Positions 61,313 through 64,000 of a stretch of DNA of 64,000 nucleotides are shown piece after piece. The stretch comes from Roseihalotalea indica. GTDB taxonomy: Bacteria; Bacteroidota; Bacteroidia; Cytophagales; Cyclobacteriaceae. Below the pieces are notes generated by a model. It saw only the letters and a program-made list of their open reading frames with translations, ran no database searches and had not been told where the DNA came from. The stretch covers positions 55,569 to 119,568 of the forward strand of contig NZ_JAINFL010000018.1 in the NCBI RefSeq assembly GCF_022458895.1. The letters run 5' to 3'. The translations under genes and the position numbers were made by a program. Position 1 is the first letter of the stretch; every line of letters begins with the position of its first letter.

Positions 61313-62557
61313 ATGAGTGATACAGCAATATTAGTTGAAGGTATCTCTAAACGGTATTTGATTGGCGATACATCAAGTGGCAGTATACGCGACGCCATTA
61401 ACGGCTTTTTTTCAGGACGGGGTTCAGACAAAACAGAAGATTTCTGGGCGCTGAAAGATATTTCATTTGAAGTAAAGCGGGGAGAGGCAATGGGAATTGT
61501 CGGAAAAAATGGCGCCGGCAAAAGCACATTACTTAAAATCTTATCCCGAATTACCGAACCAACTACCGGCCGAATTGAGCTCAATGGGCGGATCTCTTCT
61601 CTATTAGAAGTGGGTACGGGATTTCACCCTGAACTGACCGGACGGGAGAATGTTTTTTTAAATGGAACTATACTAGGCATGTCCCGTGATGAGATAAAGT
61701 CAAAGTTTGATGAAATTGTTGAGTTTAGCGGAGTAGAAAGGTTTCTGAATACACCGGTAAAGCGCTATTCATCGGGTATGAAAGTGCGTTTGGCCTTTGC
61801 TGTAGCAGCTCACTTAGAGCCTGATATACTCATTATAGATGAAGTACTTGCAGTAGGTGATGCTGAATTTCAGAAAAAATGCCTAGGAAAAATGCAGGAT
61901 GTAGCTAGTGAGGGCCGCACCATACTATTCGTAAGTCATAACATGAATGCAGTACGGCAACTTTGCAATAAAGGTATTTTATTATCTCACGGCCAAGTGG
62001 TTGAAACGAGCAGTATTGAAAACATCGTCCGATTATACTTACAAGATAATCAATCATCTTCTCAAGGGAGCATAACCACCTTTCAGGATAATCCTGAAAA
62101 AGATTTTCAATTGCTAGAGGCACGTCTCACTGACCAAGAATCAAATCAGAAATCGCTTTTTGAGTGCCAGGAGGACATACACTTACATTTAAAATGTAAA
62201 TTAACAAACCATATACCTGGCCTTTATGGATATTTGAGCGTAAAAGATAAAGAGGAGAACCTGATCATTGAAACTGATACATTTGATCACCTACCCAATG
62301 TACTTGAGGGACTTACTCCGGGCATTACGGATATTACTATTATAATTCCTAAGAGGCACCTTCCCCCCGGCACATTTTCAGTTTATGTAAACTTTGCCAG
62401 CCGACAAAATTTAAATGGTTTTAATGTAGACTCGCCGGGCAATATAGTGTCTTTTGACGTAACTGATAGCTATACCATTAGAGGAAATAAAAGAAGGTCA
62501 TTTTCAAGTACTATTCTGAAATGGAATACTTCACCTGTCATTGAACACTCAGAATAG
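61313..62557 (+). CDS. ABC polysaccharide export ATPase with carbohydrate-binding C-domain (Wzt-like)
   Basis: A 414-residue ATPase. Walker A GIVGKNGAGKST (about 61-72), Q-loop region, signature YSSGMKVRLAF (about 152), Walker B DILIIDEVLAVGD (about 171) and FVSHNMNAVRQLC. The C-terminal ~160 residues (from about 255) form a separate beta-sandwich like the Wzt substrate-recognition domain (LHLKCKLTNHIPGLYGYLSV, LPPGTFSVYVNF), which reads the terminal modification of O-antigen-type polymers. Probably forms the Wzm2-Wzt2 exporter with the preceding permease. Confidence 0.92.
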   Translation: MSDTAILVEGISKRYLIGDTSSGSIRDAINGFFSGRGSDKTEDFWALKDISFEVKRGEAMGIVGKNGAGKSTLLKILSRITEPTTGRIELNGRISSLLEVGTGFHPELTGRENVFLNGTILGMSRDEIKSKFDEIVEFSGVERFLNTPVKRYSSGMKVRLAFAVAAHLEPDILIIDEVLAVGDAEFQKKCLGKMQDVASEGRTILFVSHNMNAVRQLCNKGILLSHGQVVETSSIENIVRLYLQDNQSSSQGSITTFQDNPEKDFQLLEARLTDQESNQKSLFECQEDIHLHLKCKLTNHIPGLYGYLSVKDKEENLIIETDTFDHLPNVLEGLTPGITDITIIIPKRHLPPGTFSVYVNFASRQNLNGFNVDSPGNIVSFDVTDSYTIRGNKRRSFSSTILKWNTSPVIEHSE

Positions 62558-62909
62558 TCCTCAATTTATATACCTACCGAACATTTTCTGCTTATAGGCA
62601 GAGCTATACAATTGCATTTTTTCATAAACTTAAAGAAAACAAACTAGCTTTAATTGCACTTCATTATATATCCTGCTCATTTTTTATTAGTCTTGCTGAC
62701 AACTACCAGCTAAAGCTCATTAAATAGGCTTTGTATATTTAAATTCGCAACCTATTTCCGCGCAAATCTTCAGTATCTCTATGCTTATAATCCATTATAA
62801 CTTCTTTACAAGTGATTCAGAGCTAAACAAGCAACTACTGCTGAAAACATCTAAGCATTGAGCAAACTCATAAAGATTTTTATACTGATAAATATTATAA
62901 CAATACACT
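62558..62909. other. Intergenic region in cluster B
   Basis: 352 nt, AT-rich, with no supportable gene. It contains a small TCTGC/GCAGA hairpin near 62590 about 30 nt after the Wzt stop. No exact TAnnTTTG box was found for the NeuB-like gene, so whether that gene has its own promoter is unclear. Confidence 0.4.
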
Positions 62910-63926
62910 ATGCTCAACCCATTTGAAGGCAAACATGGACCTTTGCTCGTTGCTGAAATTGGCGGTAACCATGAAGGTGACTTTGAATACGCCAAGAAGT
63001 TGGCAAAACTTGCTATAGAGTCTGATGTAGACTATGTGAAATTTCAAATATATACAGGTGATACACTAGTATCGAAACAGGAGAGCCCGGACCGTAATAA
63101 ACATTTTAAAAAGTTTGAATTAAGCAAGGAACAACATCGCTATCTGGCAAGTATGGTTACCGAAGCAGGCATTCACTATACCTCTTCAGTCTGGGATATA
63201 GAAGCTATGGATTGGATCGATGAGTTTATTACCATCTATAAAATTGGCAGCGGTGACCTCACCGCTTACCCGGTATTAAAGAAAACTGCCGAAAGGGGAA
63301 AGCCCATGATCATATCTACTGGATTATCTACCGAAGAAGAGGTGCTAAATGCAGTAGACTATATTCGAAGAGCAAACCCAGCTTACACAGATAGTGCTAT
63401 GCTGGCAGTTCTTCAGTGCACCAGTATGTACCCTATTAATCCGGAAGATGCCCATTTAAATGTGATGCATATATTGAAAGCAAAAACTGGACTTACTGTA
63501 GGTTATTCCGACCATACTGAAGGTAATAAGGCTCTATTCTATGCTACGGCAATGGGCGCAGAAGTTTTAGAGTTTCATTTTACCGATGATCGTACAAACA
63601 AGCAGTTTAGAGATCATAAGGTATCTCTCACGCCTAGCGAAATTAAAGAATTGATAGCTGAAATCGGACTAATTAAACGCTACCAGGGTTCTGCGCATAA
63701 ACAGCCAACTCAAATTGAATTAAATAACGGCCACGAACTTTCTTTCCGCCGGGCGGTTTATCCAAAGACGGATCTTCCGGCGGGCACCTTGCTGACGGAA
63801 GAGCACCTCACCTGCCTGCGTCCCAACCACGGCATTGATGCTCGTGAGTTTGACCAGGTAGTCGGAAAAACACTTAACACCGATGTGCGGGCTCATCAGA
63901 AACTTTCCTGGCAGCTTTTAGATTAA
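62910..63926 (+). CDS. neuB: NeuB-like sialic/nonulosonic acid synthase
   Basis: A 338-residue protein. An N-terminal TIM barrel (1 to about 270; LLVAEIGGNHEGDFEYAKKL, VDYVKFQIYTGDTLV, YKIGSGDLTAYPVLK, ISTGLSTEEEVL, LQCTSMYPINPEDAHLN) is followed by an antifreeze-like SAF domain (about 278-338; SFRRAVYPKTDLPAGTLLTE, LRPNHGIDAREFDQVVGK). NeuB-family enzymes condense phosphoenolpyruvate with ManNAc or related hexosamines to sialic, legionaminic or pseudaminic acid. GYSDHTEG is a metal/PEP-site hallmark. The Glu of the AEIGxNH motif is present. The activating (CMP-) and other genes, if any, would lie past the right edge. Confidence 0.88.
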   Translation: MLNPFEGKHGPLLVAEIGGNHEGDFEYAKKLAKLAIESDVDYVKFQIYTGDTLVSKQESPDRNKHFKKFELSKEQHRYLASMVTEAGIHYTSSVWDIEAMDWIDEFITIYKIGSGDLTAYPVLKKTAERGKPMIISTGLSTEEEVLNAVDYIRRANPAYTDSAMLAVLQCTSMYPINPEDAHLNVMHILKAKTGLTVGYSDHTEGNKALFYATAMGAEVLEFHFTDDRTNKQFRDHKVSLTPSEIKELIAEIGLIKRYQGSAHKQPTQIELNNGHELSFRRAVYPKTDLPAGTLLTEEHLTCLRPNHGIDAREFDQVVGKTLNTDVRAHQKLSWQLLD

Positions 63927-64000
63927 CCTCAGTAAGCAATGCCTTACTCATTGATGATCAACCATTTATTCACTTACCGTCCACACTGGATTCCATAACT

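Noticed and set aside
1..64000. CRISPR arrays, insertion sequences, prophage or defence islands
   Set aside because: No tandem spaced repeats, transposase-like or recombinase-like protein, or tRNA-flanked integration signature was seen.

Overview
The window is a chromosomal segment of a Bacteroidota bacterium, most likely a Cytophagales-type marine glider. This rests on a GldB-type gliding lipoprotein, a secreted giant protein with a type IX secretion (T9SS) C-terminal tail, a 7TMR-DISM hybrid kinase ending in an AraC domain, a menaquinone gene, and several upstream boxes matching the Bacteroidota promoter (TTTG, about 20 nt, TAnnTTTG). Shine-Dalgarno sequences are mostly absent. The exact genus cannot be fixed from the sequence alone. 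I saw no tRNA, rRNA, insertion sequence, phage or CRISPR array.

Layout. 1-3163 (-): a large exported TPR-CHAT protein, cut by the left edge. 3524-7202: GIN-domain protein, NAD(P)-binding protein and a BamA/TamA-like outer-membrane protein. 7405-11231: two regulators, a hybrid kinase/response regulator/AraC protein and a PAS-LuxR protein. 11791-28104: polysaccharide cluster A, made of two convergent transcription units (export lipoprotein, Wzc-type kinase, flippase, GT2 and sulfotransferase on +; initiating sugar transferase, TagA-type GT, four GT4-like enzymes, epimerase and Wzy-like polymerase on -). 28834-31153: PAS histidine kinase translationally coupled to an unrecognised protein. 31349-34632: solitary nuoL overlapping menE. 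34761-38305: Tat-signal aminotransferase, GNAT acetyltransferase and Tat-signal flavin amine oxidase. 38555-41856: asparagine synthase plus GT4. 41831-43497: gldB and an outer-membrane beta-barrel protein. 43671-47807: 1378-residue secreted multidomain protein with a clear terminator. 48188-53797: coiled-coil protein, divergent HisA-like protein, threonine/serine dehydratase-type enzyme and DNA polymerase I. 54285-63926: polysaccharide cluster B (multi-SLBB Wza-like protein, Wzz-like protein, UDP-sugar dehydrogenase, UDP-sugar 4-epimerase, Wzm/Wzt ABC transporter, NeuB-like synthase), probably continuing past the right edge.

How it fits together. The window carries two complete-looking but mechanistically different surface-polysaccharide export systems: a Wzx/Wzy-type route in cluster A with a sulfotransferase, and an ABC-transporter route in cluster B that makes UDP-uronic acid and nonulosonic-acid type sugars. 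Each has its own outer-membrane export protein and chain-length/co-polymerase protein. Two regulators lie just upstream of cluster A and a paired dyad plus a consensus promoter lie upstream of cluster B.

The least explained items are the unrecognised protein coupled to the PAS kinase, the HisA homologue that lacks the usual first catalytic aspartate, the solitary nuoL-menE pair, and an inverted-pair intergenic repeat with core TAAGCGGT. I do not see a clear-cut new defence or mobile system.
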